Assembly: GCA_947579605.1 (NCBI GenBank)
Contig: OX388314.1
Span: 7,936,001-8,000,000 of the forward strand
Source of the DNA: Athripsodes cinereus
Taxonomy: Eukaryota; Arthropoda; Insecta; Trichoptera; Leptoceridae
Length of the DNA stretch: 64,000 nt
Direction of reading: 5' to 3'
This document shows, piece by piece, positions 1 to 11,570 of this stretch (position 1 is the first letter of the stretch; every line of letters starts with the position of its first letter). A program made the translations under genes and the position numbers. Below the pieces are notes generated by a model. The model had not been told where the DNA came from. It ran no database searches and worked only from the letters and a program-made list of their open reading frames with translations.

Positions 1-1716
1 GAAATTAATTTTCAAAGTGGATTATTTTTGTCGGCAAATTAAAATAATTCTACATATGGCAACAATTTCCTCAAGTTTCAAAAATATTACCTTTTCTATG
101 GAAAAAAAGTACTCGACAACGGGTGGGGCCGCTAAACTGCGAAAGTTACATTCATTTTTTTTACATAGACAATTCACACACATCGAGCTAGTCCCAAACT
201 TAGATGAATCTTGATTATGGGTAGGTACTAACGCGACGATACACACATATACAATGCACTATATACAAATACATATATATGTAACACCCAGACCCAGGAC
301 AATTTGAAAAAGGTCATTCTTCCCTTTGCCCTGTCCGGGAATCGAACCCGGGACCTCGTGACTCAAAGGAAAGAGCTCCGCGCCACACCGGCCGACATGA
401 ACAATTTATGTTGAACAATTATACTTAACTCAGATTTGTTTATAAATTATCTACAGTACGTAATATAATTATGTATGTAGGTACTAATTTTTTTTTCAGG
501 TAGATTTTACCTATTCATTTAAAATTTATAAAAATTCTTTCCATGATTTTTTAAAAATTGAAATATCAGAACTACAGATGTGAAATTGTATGGATAACGA
601 TTCTAATTTGAGAATGTATAGAAAAATTATCATATAAATAGGCCAATCTATAAAAAAAACTTCATTGTTGATTTTGTATAATTCTCCATATTGCATTTTT
701 TATTGAAATTAAAAATGTACGGCGTAAATAATTTTCTTCGTAATTTTTCTTCTCTGTCTGCAAATTTCACTACACAATCTTGCATCAGAACTACCTACAT
801 GATCACATTCTTATTTTCATCTTTAATAGCACAATTTTTGGTTCAATAATAATTTTCCATCTGCAAAAATAAAATACAATTTCAAATATAATCTGTGCAC
901 GTCCACATTTATGTGACAGCCGATCTATCGATACATAAATATTAGTCGAATAATTCGGTTGTTACATGGCAATAGGTTGTATCTCGCATTTTTTGCGTTT
1001 TCAAGTTTGTTCCATAAAATGCTCAAAATAGTGTAATATTTGATGTGGCAAAAGGATATGTCTCTTTATAGTCAGAATAAAGAGAGAAAAGACGTAACTT
1101 ATTGACATGTAGAAAGATTGTTTTCTTCAACATGGCAAAAAAACTCAAATATTTTTAAACTGCAAGAAATTATTTAGTGAATGTTACATACATCTTGTAG
1201 AAGAAATTATTAAGAGAATGTTACATCTATCTTGTAGAAATAATAATTACCTTCATTTTGATATATAATGCTCGAAATTTGGCTGAAATATCTGTTTTGC
1301 AAACTTTGTTTTTGCTCTCCTGTAAAATTATGTTTTAGTGAGATACAACCTATTGCCATGTAACTACCGAATTATAGTAAACAAATATTAGTACACATTT
1401 CGTTCATATTAGTTATAGTAATTTGGTTCTTAATATAGCAGAACCTACGGATTATTTTAGCACAATGCAACAGGCGACGTGGGGGCGCTAATAGCGTATG
1501 GACTCTCCATATTGTTTTTATTTTTGAAATTAAAAATGTATGGCGTAAATAATTTTCTTCATATTGTTTCTTCCCGTGAATTTGTAAGATGTTTTAATAG
1601 CCTATAGTTTAATCCGGGCGGAGAAGAATCCAACAAATCAGAGATCATTCAAATCGGTACAGCCATTCTTGAGTTATAAGTGTTGTAACACACACGTCTT
1701 CCTTTTATATATTAGA
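1..1716 (-). mobile_element. Non-autonomous Helitron, 3' end beyond window edge
   Basis: Read on the minus strand, the element starts at 1716 with TCTAATATATAAAAGGAAG, preceded by A as expected for Helitron insertion between A and T. It is colinear with the complete Helitron at 26630-28862 in the opposite orientation, including the stretch mentioning ataggttgtatctc, an embedded tRNA-derived SINE and the motif CGACAACGGGTGGGG. The window starts inside the 3' half, so its CTAG end is not seen. No Rep/helicase coding is visible, so it is non-autonomous. Short open frames inside it (17-214 +, 22-246 -) are not credible genes. Confidence 0.8.
160..398 (-). mobile_element. tRNA-derived SINE (SINE-B), embedded in Helitron
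   Basis: On the minus strand this reads from a tRNA-like head (TGGCGCGGAG, box-A-like) through a box-B-like GGTTCGATTCC (338-348, minus) to a unique tail ending near TGTCTATGTAAA. The same unit lies at the equivalent place in the 26630 Helitron, and as free copies at 54700-54965 and 37770-38155. This shows that it is a separate repeat carried inside the Helitron. Confidence 0.75.
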
Positions 1717-3217
1717 TTATCATTGTCAGTAACATGTTGGAATTTGATTCATTTCAATTGTTAGTTACCCCAATTTTATACCTTGATTATCGATGTTGTA
1801 GAGTTGATCTACATTTTCATGTTCATTGAAGCCTTTCTTTACATAAATAGTATTTAAATATTCAATAAATATTGTCACAATGTAAATATGAACAAAGACT
1901 ATGACCTACCTAGCGTGTACCTACCTAGGTGGTTCGAAAAAGCTCCTTAACTTTTTGAACCTCAATGACACTCAATCGAGAGACCCGGGTTTGATTACAT
2001 CTGCTGATGACTTATTCCATCTTCACTATATAAGCTAAGCATACATAACTATTTGATTATTATGAGGGTCTGGGGTATATTTGAGAACTTGAGAATAAAA
2101 AAAAAAAAAAAAAAAAACATTCATTGAATTGGCAAGTTTGCCCTACAGTATCTTTTAAAATATAATAAAATACGATACTCTTACTAACCAAAATATCATA
2201 CATAAATAAAAATAAGAATGACAATAAAACTTTGTAAGGAAGTAGGAAATGTTGTAAAGCTTCAATCAACAATATTGTACCACAGTGTCGATGCCCTGTC
2301 CATGTATTTAATTCACATAGAAAACAATTATGTATTACAAATATTATCCACAATACCATCAACACGTTTCATAATAACAATTACAAAGGCCAATTTGAAT
2401 TTCAACTGTTTTCTCTTTTTCCTCTATCAGTCACCGGCGATCTTCTTCTGTTTTTCTGATATCTTCGCATTGATCTCGCCATTGTGATTCACCATTATCA
2501 ACAGTATAATATATACTCGTTTATATGTACATATAACTAATATTGTAACTGGTGACCTAGAAATGTACCACGCGTAACGATGTTTGTTTTGTTTTGTAGG
2601 TACTTACGCACAGAGCTTACTTAACAACGAACTATAGATGGTAGAATCCTAATGTAAATATTTTAATTCGTTCATATGCCTGAACAAAATAAATCAAATT
2701 ACCCTCTAAACGAACTTCCGAACCTTGAGCATGTTTTGGGTAAAAATCAATTAAACGATCTTTATTGCTTGAATGATCATATCTGTAGCACACGTGTAGA
2801 ACTGAATAAAATTTTTAGACGATAGGTACGAATGGGAAAGAAAAAACAGACTTATAGATTAATCCAATGGGTTGTAATTCAAAAATAAATGAATATTATC
2901 ATCTTGTATGTTTTACGATGTATAAAAATCTAATTTATTATTGTTCACCAATTTTTTCACAAACAGTTGTCATTTTTTTCTTTGACAAAATTCGAATGTG
3001 TGTTATTATTTGTCTTATGCGTAATGTCTTCAATTCGTATTTGCATAAATATATTGCAACTTTTAATGAAACTGACAATACTAACAAGGTTCTGTGTAAA
3101 ATAAATCGCCAATATTTTCAAATAAATCATGACAAAACTGTCAAAAATGTTTACGTGTAAATATTACCATTTAAAATAATTTTGCATTTATCTTATTTAT
3201 ACAAAAATAATAAACAT
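1717..3217. other. Anonymous AT-rich stretch
   Basis: No supported gene. It contains a 21-base A run (2097-2117) preceded by GAGAAT, which could be the tail of an old retroposon, but no body is recognisable. The open frames here (about 75-100 codons) are rich in Ile, Phe, Asn and Lys, as expected by chance in AT-rich DNA. Confidence 0.5.
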
Positions 3218-3455
3218 CTCCGCGTTCCGTGAAGTCCCCGACAAAAAAAGGTCCTCCGCTTTTTCATAAGTTTTTGAGTGTCCTGTAAGAGGTGTTTGTA
3301 AACATATTATACAACCCGCACATCAGTGACGTGATATGCCACCTGCTCTGAATATTTTAAATTTGATTCACACGGAGAGGACAATTTGCATATTTATTAC
3401 ATATGATTAGTTTGCTGGTTACCCTACTTATGGAAAGCCTCTTGATGGTATGAAT
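3218..3455 (+). repeat. SINE-A copy, old
   Basis: Diverged but near full-length copy of the element best defined at 37800-38037. Recognisable pieces in order: CCGTGAAG, TTTTTGAGTGTCCTGTAAGAGG, CACGGAGAGGACA, a GCTGGTTACCCTACTT segment and a terminal TTGATGGTATGA. Confidence 0.65.
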
Positions 3456-3931
3456 GAATTAACTAACACCTTACTTATTCTATTAACAGTTTGTTTTTTT
3501 TTTTATTTGATTATAATTCTCTGAGCTAGGCCTGGTTTAAGGTTAGTATAGGAGTAGGTATTTAAGTAGGAAGTGCAGGTAGGTAGTATTCACTTAGATG
3601 CGATGACATGCAGTGCAATGTGAGGGTTAACGGTTAAGTACGGACTAACAAAATATTATATGTAAATACATACCTACCTATTAACTTGATGGGAATCTGT
3701 GGTGCCTATTTAATTAATGTATGAACTTTCAATAGCCGTATTTTTTTGTAAGACGGTAGGTTGTGTGAATTAATAATTTAAAAAATACCTTTATCTATTA
3801 TGATGAGTATCGGAAGCAGTGTATTGATTAGCAATGGGAATAACAAGACGAGAAATCATCTACATATGTGTTATGGAAGTTTAAAATCTTTTAATCAAAT
3901 AAATATATGACACTACTTTGTAATAAATAAA

Positions 3932-4160
3932 GCATCCGGCAAAGAATAGATCTCCCACTCTTTTCCGTGAGTTTTTGAATGTCTTGTATAAGTCTTATGT
4001 TTGAAAAAAGACATTTTAGATCATAAATTTAGCGACGAAATATGCTACTTATCTTGAATGTTGGTTCTAAATGTTGTTGGCACTAAGAGGACAGCTTGCA
4101 TGTTTATTTTATGCGGCTGGTTTGCTGGCTACCCCACTTGTGGGAAATGATACTTACTAA
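3932..4160 (+). repeat. SINE-A copy, old
   Basis: It starts with CATCCGGCAAAGAATAGATC and TCCCACTCTTTTCCGTGAG. The 3' half GGCACTAAGAGGACAGCTTG and GGCTACCCCACTTGTGGGA matches the family. The TAG-rich tail is lost. Only about 480 bases of featureless sequence separate it from the previous copy. Confidence 0.7.
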
Positions 4161-4435
4161 TAGTTACTTAGTAATAAATATTCTGTTTTTTATTTAAGCA
4201 AATATTGTAGGTAATATTTATATTTGATATTTGTGTAAATTACTCGGAACTACGTTAGTGAAATTATCATTTCTCCAGATATTTCAAGAAAACTCCTATT
4301 TTTTTATCTTAGCACCTCAGTGACACATAACTGAGCTCGTTCTGCAAGAAACACAACCTGGTAGAATTGTCCAAACCCGAATAAACATAAATGAAGCATG
4401 GATTAGGCTGAAGTATTGATAACTGCGGACTAGAG

Positions 4436-4774
4436 TCATCCACCATTAATAAGAATTCTTTTTTTATTATTCATGATTAAACTTACTTCAACCATCTTCA
4501 CACGTTCATTGTAAGACAAAAGCCTTCCTCTTGGGTTTCGATATTCTTCTGCTAGACGCAACCCTCTTCCACTATAGTTTATTACCTTCTTCGTCCATCT
4601 ACTATCAAGTACACGTGTTAAGTGACGTGCCCAGTTCACATGATAAAAATTATCTGCAAAATCGATAGATGGAATTGGTAGCCTATTTCTCAAAGGTAGT
4701 TTTCTCAGAAGTCCAATAATGGTCTGAATGATGAGTTGACAGAATAATCGTTTAATGATTTCAGTAAAATTCAA
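4436..4774 (-). pseudogene. Probable reverse transcriptase C-terminal remnant
   Basis: The minus strand is open for 112 codons. Around residues 48-63 it reads NWARHLTRVLDSRWTKKVIN, which resembles the W-x-GH-(V/L)-x-R-...-RWTK segment seen near the C-terminus of many insect non-LTR retrotransposon polyproteins. It is followed by an Arg/Gly-rich stretch where the family normally has its GRP motif. No catalytic FADD motif is present and the flanks are closed, so this is at best a broken 3' piece. Family membership is inferred from this one motif; a chance open frame is not excluded. Confidence 0.4.
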
Positions 4775-4828
4775 TAAGCGACATATATAACCTCGTTATC
4801 TGATTTCACTATAAGAATGGTAACTTAT

Positions 4829-4868
4829 TTATATATGTATATATATGAATATATATATATATATATAT
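4829..4868. repeat. AT microsatellite
   Basis: Imperfect run of (TA)n, about 40 bases, interrupted by TATGTATATATATGAA. Confidence 0.85.
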
Positions 4869-4869
4869 G

Positions 4870-6186
4870 AATAGGTAATATTGATATGTCACCTGGAAAA
4901 CGTTATAAGCAACATAAATTAATATATTTGATAATTATAAAACACTGTTTACTTTTCTATATCGTTGTTGCATATTAAAAAAGGGTATGTAGGTTTATTA
5001 AAATGTTCGCACATACCTACCTCTTTTTGAATATGCAACTTGATGATTTGACGAGTTCTCTTGAAAATGTCAAGCTGACTTGACGAAAGCGCTCGAATAA
5101 TAAAATCAATAGTAAAAAGTAAGCAGTGTTTTGTTAACATCAAATATGTTAAAAATGTCTTTTCACAATGTGAACACACAAACCCTGGAACACACAAATA
5201 CAGGAATCAAAAAGAGATTCCTTGGGTCACGTCCTGGTGCTTAAGTTTTTGTGTGATGTGCTAATCATCGATATTAAGATGCTATCGTCGTCATTAGCAC
5301 TCAAGTGGTTAAAATTGAGAATAGATTACACTAAACGAGAATTTTAATTTTAGTACAAAACTGTTATGTTGTAAAATTTTGAATTATTATCCCACTCGTG
5401 TTTTACTTTTTTTGTCATCACATCATCAAAATTTATCATAAATATTAAAGTTTTTATAGATTTTTGTTGATTTTTTATGCACATAAATAACTATTACAAA
5501 CGTGAAAAATTGGTTTGCACAAAATTATATCTTTGTCGCTTACAACGTTTTTCCGAAGACCTATACAACTCTTAGGTATCTACATTATTATGATCAAATC
5601 GATCATTGAATTCGGTCACTGATAATGCAGATTAAAAACACTAAACGTATACTTTGTACTAAGTATATTTATTTATTTATTCTTTGTATCCGTCTTTGAT
5701 CAAATTAAAAACGCTGTCTCATATAGAATTTGTTTTGAAGGCTTAATTATTAGTCACAGTTTAAGTAGTTCTATATTTTTTTAAGTTGAAATAAGGTAAT
5801 AATTTCCTGATTATTTTTTTTATAGGTATATAGTTTAAGTGTATTAACCCATAATTTCCATGTATTTTGTAGTTTATTTTGACATTGGTATTACTCGTAA
5901 TATGATTTTTTCTTAACTATGAACGTAGTTTCCGTGTCCGGTCTAATGCTTCCCTTTGCAATAAGGGACGATAAAATTTCCAAAGACGTTATTTTACCAT
6001 CAATGGGCATGTATCACTACGTAAAAGGTGGTTTGCATCCTAAATTGCACCGCATTCAAATTATATGTACCTATATAAATACCTACGTTAAAAGTGTGAA
6101 GTAAAAAATATCTATTAAATCTATATTCGAAATAACAATGCAACAAAAAAATATTTTTAGAGAAGAGAAGTTTATTTTAGTAGAAG
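4870..6186. other. Anonymous AT-rich stretch
   Basis: No supported gene. A TATTTATTTATTTATTC run near 5667-5685, followed by GTATCCGTCTTTGATCAAATT, weakly resembles the tail of the retrotransposon 3' UTR best seen at 62823-62945 (minus), but it is too diverged to call. Confidence 0.4.
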
Positions 6187-6285
6187 AAACGAAAGAAGTA
6201 TGTAAGGACAGATTTATATGGCGTTCCGTTCTCTCTGCCTACCCCACTTGGGATACGGCGTGAGGGCATAGATATGTAGATAGAT
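6187..6285 (+). pseudogene. RTE-like retrotransposon 3' end fragment
   Basis: The + strand translates as EVCKDRFIWRSVLSAYPTWD followed by TA and a stop. This matches the C-terminus EVCRDGSVWRSVLSAYPTWD of the copy at 55591-55893. Only about the last 30 codons and the short 3' UTR remain, ending in a GATAGATAG-type run. It is a typical 5'-truncated insertion. Confidence 0.75.
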
Positions 6286-7189
6286 AGAACTATCATCCGT
6301 TGAAACCATTTCCCTGTTTGATATTTAAAATGCTCAATTTTATCATAAGTTTTGAAATTTAGTTTATCTCGATGAGGTGGTAACTTCGTTGTGTATCAAT
6401 TTATCTAAAAAATATATAAAATATCGTGGCATCGGTAACAGCGTTTTTAAATTATCTGATTAGCTGAAGTAAAACTTTAACTATTTATTATTTAACAAAC
6501 ACATGTAATTAAAAGCCCGCACGATTAAGAACTTCTTCCTGCTGTCAAAATATTCTGCTCGCAAAATTCTCCAGGCTTTAAAAGTAGATATACCTACTTA
6601 ATAATGTTTATTGTTCTTACGAATAAAAGGATGAGCCGCCAGCGCTAATAATTTAAGATCATTTAAGGTCATTTTTCTACGAAATAAGACACAAAGAATA
6701 AAAATAATTATATGAATTGAAAAAAAGCCTATCATTAACAAAACTACAAATCATACTAATTAGCCCTTCCGGCTTTGAAGATAGAATTAATATAATATTA
6801 TTTTTGTTATGCATAGGAAGCCATGAAATCCATTTCGTTTTATTAAGATATAAAAACCTTAACCATAATTTGTACACGTTAAATAAACAAATTGCCGACA
6901 AGTTCTTGTATATTTATTTATTTCTTATTTACTTTTAATAAAACACAAATCAATTTTACATCTGAACGGTACTAAACTTCAGCAAAACACCTGCCATATT
7001 TGTATCTATACTCTTGTAAATCGACCGACAAACAAATGACTCCGTAAGCCTATTCATGTAGAAACAATTATTATTTTATTTAACTTTTTCTCAATTTACT
7101 GTTTTCTTTTTTGATTCTTTTATTTTATCAATAATTGATTATTATGACTCTTCAATTATTCAAACCAGTTTATTTGCATAACGATTACT
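6286..7189. other. Anonymous AT-rich stretch
   Basis: No gene, RNA or repeat that I can support. Opposed open frames at 6677-6938 on both strands have low-complexity composition. Confidence 0.5.
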
Positions 7190-7288
7190 AAGGTTTGCCA
7201 CCCATCCAGAATGTCTTATTTTTGTTAGCACGGAGAGAACAGTTTACTTATTTATTAAATACACTTGATGGTATTTTAGTAGTACTTC
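7190..7288 (+). repeat. SINE-A 3' fragment
   Basis: Contains TTTGCCACCCATCCAGAATG, CTTATTTTTGTTAGCACGG and AGAGAACAGTTT, then a degenerate GATGGTATTTTAGTAG end matching the family tail. Confidence 0.65.
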
Positions 7289-7436
7289 TAGATTAATAAG
7301 TTAAGTTCTATTCCTGGTATTATTTACAATGGTTATTTATCTCGTAGTTAATTAAGTTGATACGGAGACTGGGAAGACATTATAAGGTTGATGATGTTGA
7401 TGGTTAACAATAATAATTCATCCGATTAAGGATATA

Positions 7437-7769
7437 TCTAATATATAAAATTCTCGTGTCACAGTGTTTGTTATCATACTACTCCGAAACGGCTGGACCG
7501 ATTTTAATGAAACTTTGTGTGCTTATCGGGTAGGTCTGAAAATCGACCAACATCTGTTTTTCATACCCCTAAAAGTTAATGGTGGTCCACCCCGAATTTT
7601 TATTTTTGAACAAAAATCTTATTTTTATTTTTTTATGGAGGAAATAATCAAAAAATACATATCTACAGCCCTAAATTTTCACCCTTCTACCATCAAGCCC
7701 TATTTTTTAATAGCGATATTAGTATATGGCAAATGTATATGGTAAAACAACGTTTGCCGGGTCAGCTGG
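7437..7769 (+). mobile_element. Short non-autonomous Helitron
   Basis: It starts TCTAATATATAAAATTCTCG after an A and ends GCCGGGTCAGCTGG before a T, 333 bases. It shares the core ACGGCTGGACCGATTTTAAT and a GTTTGCCGGGTCAGC 3' end with the copy at 14950-15296. The ends fit Helitron rules (5' TC, 3' CTRR, A/T target). The 93-codon open frame inside is not a gene. Confidence 0.8.
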
Positions 7770-8486
7770 TATATCTCTATTAAAAATCTATTAATTTATA
7801 TTTCCAACATATTCTCAAAAACCTCAAAGAAACATAATAAAAAAATCCAACTTTTATTTAGTGGTGAAAATTCTTTATTAGAATGAAATATGCTACTTAT
7901 GTATATTTATATATTGATAGTATAAAACATAAAGAAAATATATGATGATAATTTTATGTCTTACCGTTATATAGTCCAGTGAATGTATGTATTTATATTA
8001 TTGATTAACTAACGATGATCGTTATTAAGTATAATATTAAATATCGTTGTTTATTTTTATAATTATCTCGAGATATTCGGTGATTATATTATTCATACAA
8101 AATTATTGGGGCAGTGATAACTAAGTAACCAACTTCTTATAATAATAATAGCAGGTCAACTTGTTAATATTTAATACATTATATTCGATAGGTTCATTAA
8201 TTCATTAAGTACCGCTTGTGTATCAAAAATATCTCTACTAATAGATAAGAGTACTTCCCGTAGCGCGCAATTTTTTTTCTAAACACTCGTACTAATGTAA
8301 AATAAAACCAATACAGAGATACTTATCCACTTAATAATATACATACCTAGCACTTCATAATTTTGCTTTTTTGTGGGCAATTTTTCTACAATGACATACA
8401 AAGAAAAGAATCCTATAGACTCAAATTTATTGACCTACTACTTGTATGTATTCGTGATTGAATGATGTCAAATATTTTGAGATTAT
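7770..8486. other. Anonymous AT-rich stretch
   Basis: Nothing recognised beyond AT-rich unique-looking sequence. Confidence 0.5.
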
Positions 8487-8572
8487 TGTTATTTATTTAT
8501 TTATTCATTCTTTACTGTAGTTTGATCACAATATATAAAATTTTAAAGAAAATGCATTCAAATTAGATAATA
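8487..8572 (-). repeat. Retrotransposon 3' UTR, distal half (interrupted)
   Basis: On the minus strand this is the terminal part of the 3' UTR seen whole at 62823-62945: AATTTGAATGCATT..., then CAGTAAAGAATGAATAAATA and an (AAAT)n tail. The proximal half lies at 9137-9205; the two were split by the insertion at 8573-9136. Confidence 0.75.
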
Positions 8573-9136
8573 ATAATAATAAAGACAATTTATATTTGGC
8601 GCCGTTTAATGATCCGTGACCATCTCAAGGGCGCCATGACTTTTCTTGAAAAGCAGTGTTTTCAGATTACTCCTGAACGTTGCAGTGGGCTGGTTCTTTC
8701 TTAAATCCGCTGGTAATCGGTTCCAGGCAGTTGGCCCCGCAACGCTAAAGCTCCTCTCTGCGAATTTGGAAGTGTTTGCCCTGTTGGGCTCCACAAGCTT
8801 GTTTACAGCGGTGGAAGCTGATCGCAATGGTCGCCTCAGAGTTTCGTCGAGGGGACATAGCTCAGCGAGGCATAGAGGTGCTGTGCCGTTCAAGGCTTTG
8901 TGGACCGTGAGGCACAGCTTGAACTCTACTCTCTCTGGGACTCTAAGCCAGTGTAGCTCCTTAAGCAGTGGTGTGATGTGGCAGCGCTTGTTCTCTCTAT
9001 AGATGGTCCTGGCAGCAGCATTAAAGGCCATTTGGAGACGATTCAGAAGGATCTGGGGCAGTCCTGTACATATGATGTTACAATAGTCTAGACGGGAGAC
9101 GACGAAGGCGGCGACTAGACTCTTAACCGCGTCTAC
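8573..9136 (-). pseudogene. CR1/Jockey-type reverse transcriptase C-terminus, nested insertion
   Basis: The minus strand is open from 9151 to 8606. It reads VVSRLDYCNIICTGLPQ, LNRLQMAFNAAARTIYREN, ITPLLKELHWLRVPERVEFK, LCLTVHKALNGTAP and ends with FSVAGPTAWNRLPADLRKN. These are the conserved thumb/C-terminal blocks after the RT domain of CR1, Jockey and related non-LTR retrotransposons. The FADD catalytic block is absent, so the copy is 5'-truncated. The first residues of the open frame lie outside the insertion. The 3' UTR is very short and ends in (TTA)n. An 8-base direct repeat, AGATAATA, at 8565-8572 and 9137-9144 marks a target-site duplication. The frame has no internal stops, which suggests a fairly young insertion into an older repeat. 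Confidence 0.85.
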
Positions 9137-9205
9137 AGATAATATAACCAATATACAGAGGGCGTGTTTTTCGCAAAGGCGCGACTTCTTCCAACTAATT
9201 CAATT
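9137..9205 (-). repeat. Retrotransposon 3' UTR, proximal half (interrupted)
   Basis: Minus-strand reading TTGGAAGAAGTCGCGCCTTT, then a CCCTCTGTATATTGGTTAT segment, as in the + copy at 40745-40850. It continues into 8487-8572 once the nested insertion is removed. Confidence 0.75.
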
Positions 9206-10466
9206 TTTCAATGCTTTGATTAATATTTAAACCCTGAAAAAATTATATACAAATGAACTTTCGGCGATCACAAAAAACGAAAAAGAGTTTTTTTCATTGT
9301 TGGAAAAGTTTAAACATAAACCAGCCATTTTTTTTTATATATAAGCATAGAAGAAATTAAGTAAAGTTCATACCTATATATGCATTCTTAATTTATAACG
9401 TTACATGGCGATTCTTTCAAAAACAGTAATTGTTTACAACATTGAGTAGCTTATGTTATGAGTAAATGCTATTACTCACTATTTTTCCATAGTATTACAC
9501 TAGTATTTTTTGTACCTTTTTATTTAATTCAAAAGATTCACAGGGTAATTACGAAGTCAAATGGGAATTACTTTTTAAAGACTGTCAATGTTCGATATTC
9601 TATTACCCTATTTACAGTTTAAATAATGTGTATAAAATACATTATTGGGTATAACTTGTTAACATATTTAAATAATCCATTACAAATAAATACAATAGTG
9701 CCTAATTAGTGATTTATTTACCTTAACCAACGATTGAAAAATATAATAGACACGTAAAACGATTTGTAATCAATTACATTGGTTATTCATTTATATGGTT
9801 AGTAGTAAAAAAAAAACGTTTTGTTTTAATTTAAACACTGGTCCATAATATTATGTTAACGAGCGTTTTTTCGGCAATATAATTTTTCTCACAATATTCT
9901 CAATCGAGGACAAATCGAATTTGTATGTTATTTTACTTGTTTTGTGGATTTTGATTGTCACTGCATGATAATAAAAAATATCAAACATTGAGATATGAAG
10001 TGAATTTAATCTGTTATTTACACCTATCATTGTAGCTAAGAATGCTACTCGATCATTAATTAATTACTGCATAAAATAATATTATTTAAAAGCAAGACGA
10101 AAGATTCGACTTCGAAAGACCTTGTCCTGTACAAAACTATAATACCTGTGAATTCCTTTCACTTTGTTTCGCATACTACAGGTTACATAAATACTACAAC
10201 ACAAGACAATAGATATGTATACGGTCAAATAATATCTGTATTAATTTACAACCGACATTTCATTGATACATTGTATGGATTTTAAAATAAAATCACTTTG
10301 CAATGTGTAGTTATTTAACTAGCGAAAAAAGTAAAACCGCATATTATTTTATATGATAAATAACAAATAGAAATGTGCTTTATCCATATAGTTTATATGT
10401 AGAATTAATAATTCTCCCACAATATAATGTTTTGAATTTTGTGCACAAAGTGATGAACAATTTAAC
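9206..10466. other. Anonymous AT-rich stretch
   Basis: No gene or repeat supported. It probably contains the degraded upstream part of the retrotransposon whose C-terminus is open at 10467-10709, but I cannot read it. Confidence 0.4.
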
Positions 10467-10709
10467 ATGAGTGATGAATTCAAAAGGAAAATAGGTTTAA
10501 ATTGTGAGTTTCACAAATACAGTACAAGAAAATTAAATAGTATAAGATTACCAGTGAGGAAAAAAGCACAATCCCAAAATTCACTCTACAAATCATTGCA
10601 GTTGTATAATGAAATACCGGAAAATATTAAAAAGATAAGTTCAATAAAAAAAATTAAAATTGGAATTAAGAAAATATATTGTCAACACTTGAATTTAAGA
10701 AAATATTGA
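10467..10709 (+). pseudogene. Non-LTR retrotransposon C-terminal remnant
   Basis: 80 codons containing HKYSTRKLNSIRLPVRKKA, QNSLYKSLQLYNEIPENIKK and SSIKKIKIGIKKIY. The order H-x2-STR...LP...S..Y....LYN.IP..IK...S...FK..(I/L)K is the very C-terminus of CR1/L2-type reverse transcriptase proteins. It stops with TGA and runs directly into a 40-base (AAAT)n tail, so the 3' end of the element is intact while everything upstream is lost or unreadable. The first ATG is simply the first in the open stretch, not a true start. Lys/Ile richness suggests some drift toward AT. Confidence 0.7.
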
Positions 10710-10710
10710 A

Positions 10711-10742
<32 letters not shown>

Positions 10743-10749
10743 AAATAAA
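10709..10749 (+). repeat. (AAAT)n retrotransposon tail
   Basis: About ten TAAA/AAAT units directly after the stop codon at 10707-10709. This is the 3' tail of the preceding element. Confidence 0.85.
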
Positions 10750-10860
10750 GCTTTATTGGCATCAATATATAATGTGTACATGTTTTTTGTTCCAATAAAC
10801 TACCAAAAGGCGGGCTTATCGCATATGCGATTTCTTCCAGCCAACCCGAAATGAATTGAA
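10750..10860 (-). repeat. Second retrotransposon 3' UTR fragment
   Basis: Minus-strand reading includes GGCTGGAAGAAATCGCATAT, CCGCCTTTTGGTAGTTTATT and a terminal GCCAATAAAGCTTT. A related copy in the same orientation lies at 24005-24095 (CCGCCTTTTGGTATTCTTC). It abuts the (AAAT)n tail of an opposite-strand element, so one inserted next to or into the other. Confidence 0.6.
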
Positions 10861-11039
10861 TGTTTATTTGTATGTAGTGTAATATAGAAATATAGTAATA
10901 AAAAAAGGTTTTTATTAGAGTCTCATGAAATTGTGAGCTCTATAACTCAATAAAGATTAAGCAAAGAAACAAACAAAACTCTTTGATGAAGATATCTGTT
11001 GTCCTGTAAAATACAAGTATTCAAATATTTTATTATTTT

Positions 11040-11122
11040 AAAGCACGAAGAAGACAACCTGTAAGCTCGTTTATTACATTTAGCACGCTGGTTACAGCAC
11101 TTGTGGGATATTTCGTAATAGT
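11040..11122 (+). repeat. SINE-A 3' fragment, degenerate
   Basis: Weak match: AGCACGAAGAAGACAACCTG, then CACGCTGGTTACAGCACTTG and TGGGATATTTCGTAATAGT, parallel to the family 3' half. Confidence 0.5.
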
Positions 11123-11314
11123 TTACATAGATTAAACTTATAAAAATATTATGTTAAACTATTTTGCGAGATAATTTTACTTTGTATTTGAGAACTTCAT
11201 GCAAAATTAAGTAATCGTTGACCATGTATGATAAATGTTGTTTTCAAAAGCATTTCCTAAATATCTAAGATAAAATATTTTTAAATAACGATCGTTTTCA
11301 TTTTGTTAGGATAT

Positions 11315-11570
11315 AAAACTTTTAGTAAGTGTTGTGTTTGTACACTTTATGAGTTTAAAACTTTTAGTAAGTGTTGTGTTTGTACACTTTATGAGTTTAA
11401 AACTTTTAGTAAGTGTTGTGTTTGTACACTTTATGAGTTTAAAACTTTTAGTAAGTGTTGTGTTTGTACACTTTATGAGTTTAAAACTTTTAGTAAGTGT
11501 TGTGTTTGTACACTTTATGAGTTTAAAACTTTTAGTAAGTGTTGTGTTTGTACACTTTATGAGTTTAAAA
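11315..11570 (+). repeat. Minisatellite, 42-bp unit, about 6 copies
   Basis: Six back-to-back copies of a 42-base unit (AAAACTTTTAGTAAGTGTTG followed by TGTTTGTACACTTTATGAGTTT) with no difference I can see between units. Because 42 is a multiple of three, two reading frames stay open through it and give periodic 14-residue peptides (KTFSKCCVCTLYEF in one). I regard these as a by-product of the period, since neither frame has a supported start or flanking coding sequence. Confidence 0.95.

Noticed and set aside
17..246. Opposed open frames on both strands at the left edge
   Set aside because: They lie in Helitron cargo and recur in the copy at 28122-28319 with altered frame, as expected for non-coding repeat.
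11315..11570. CRISPR-like array
   Set aside because: Units are contiguous without spacers and the genome is eukaryotic.
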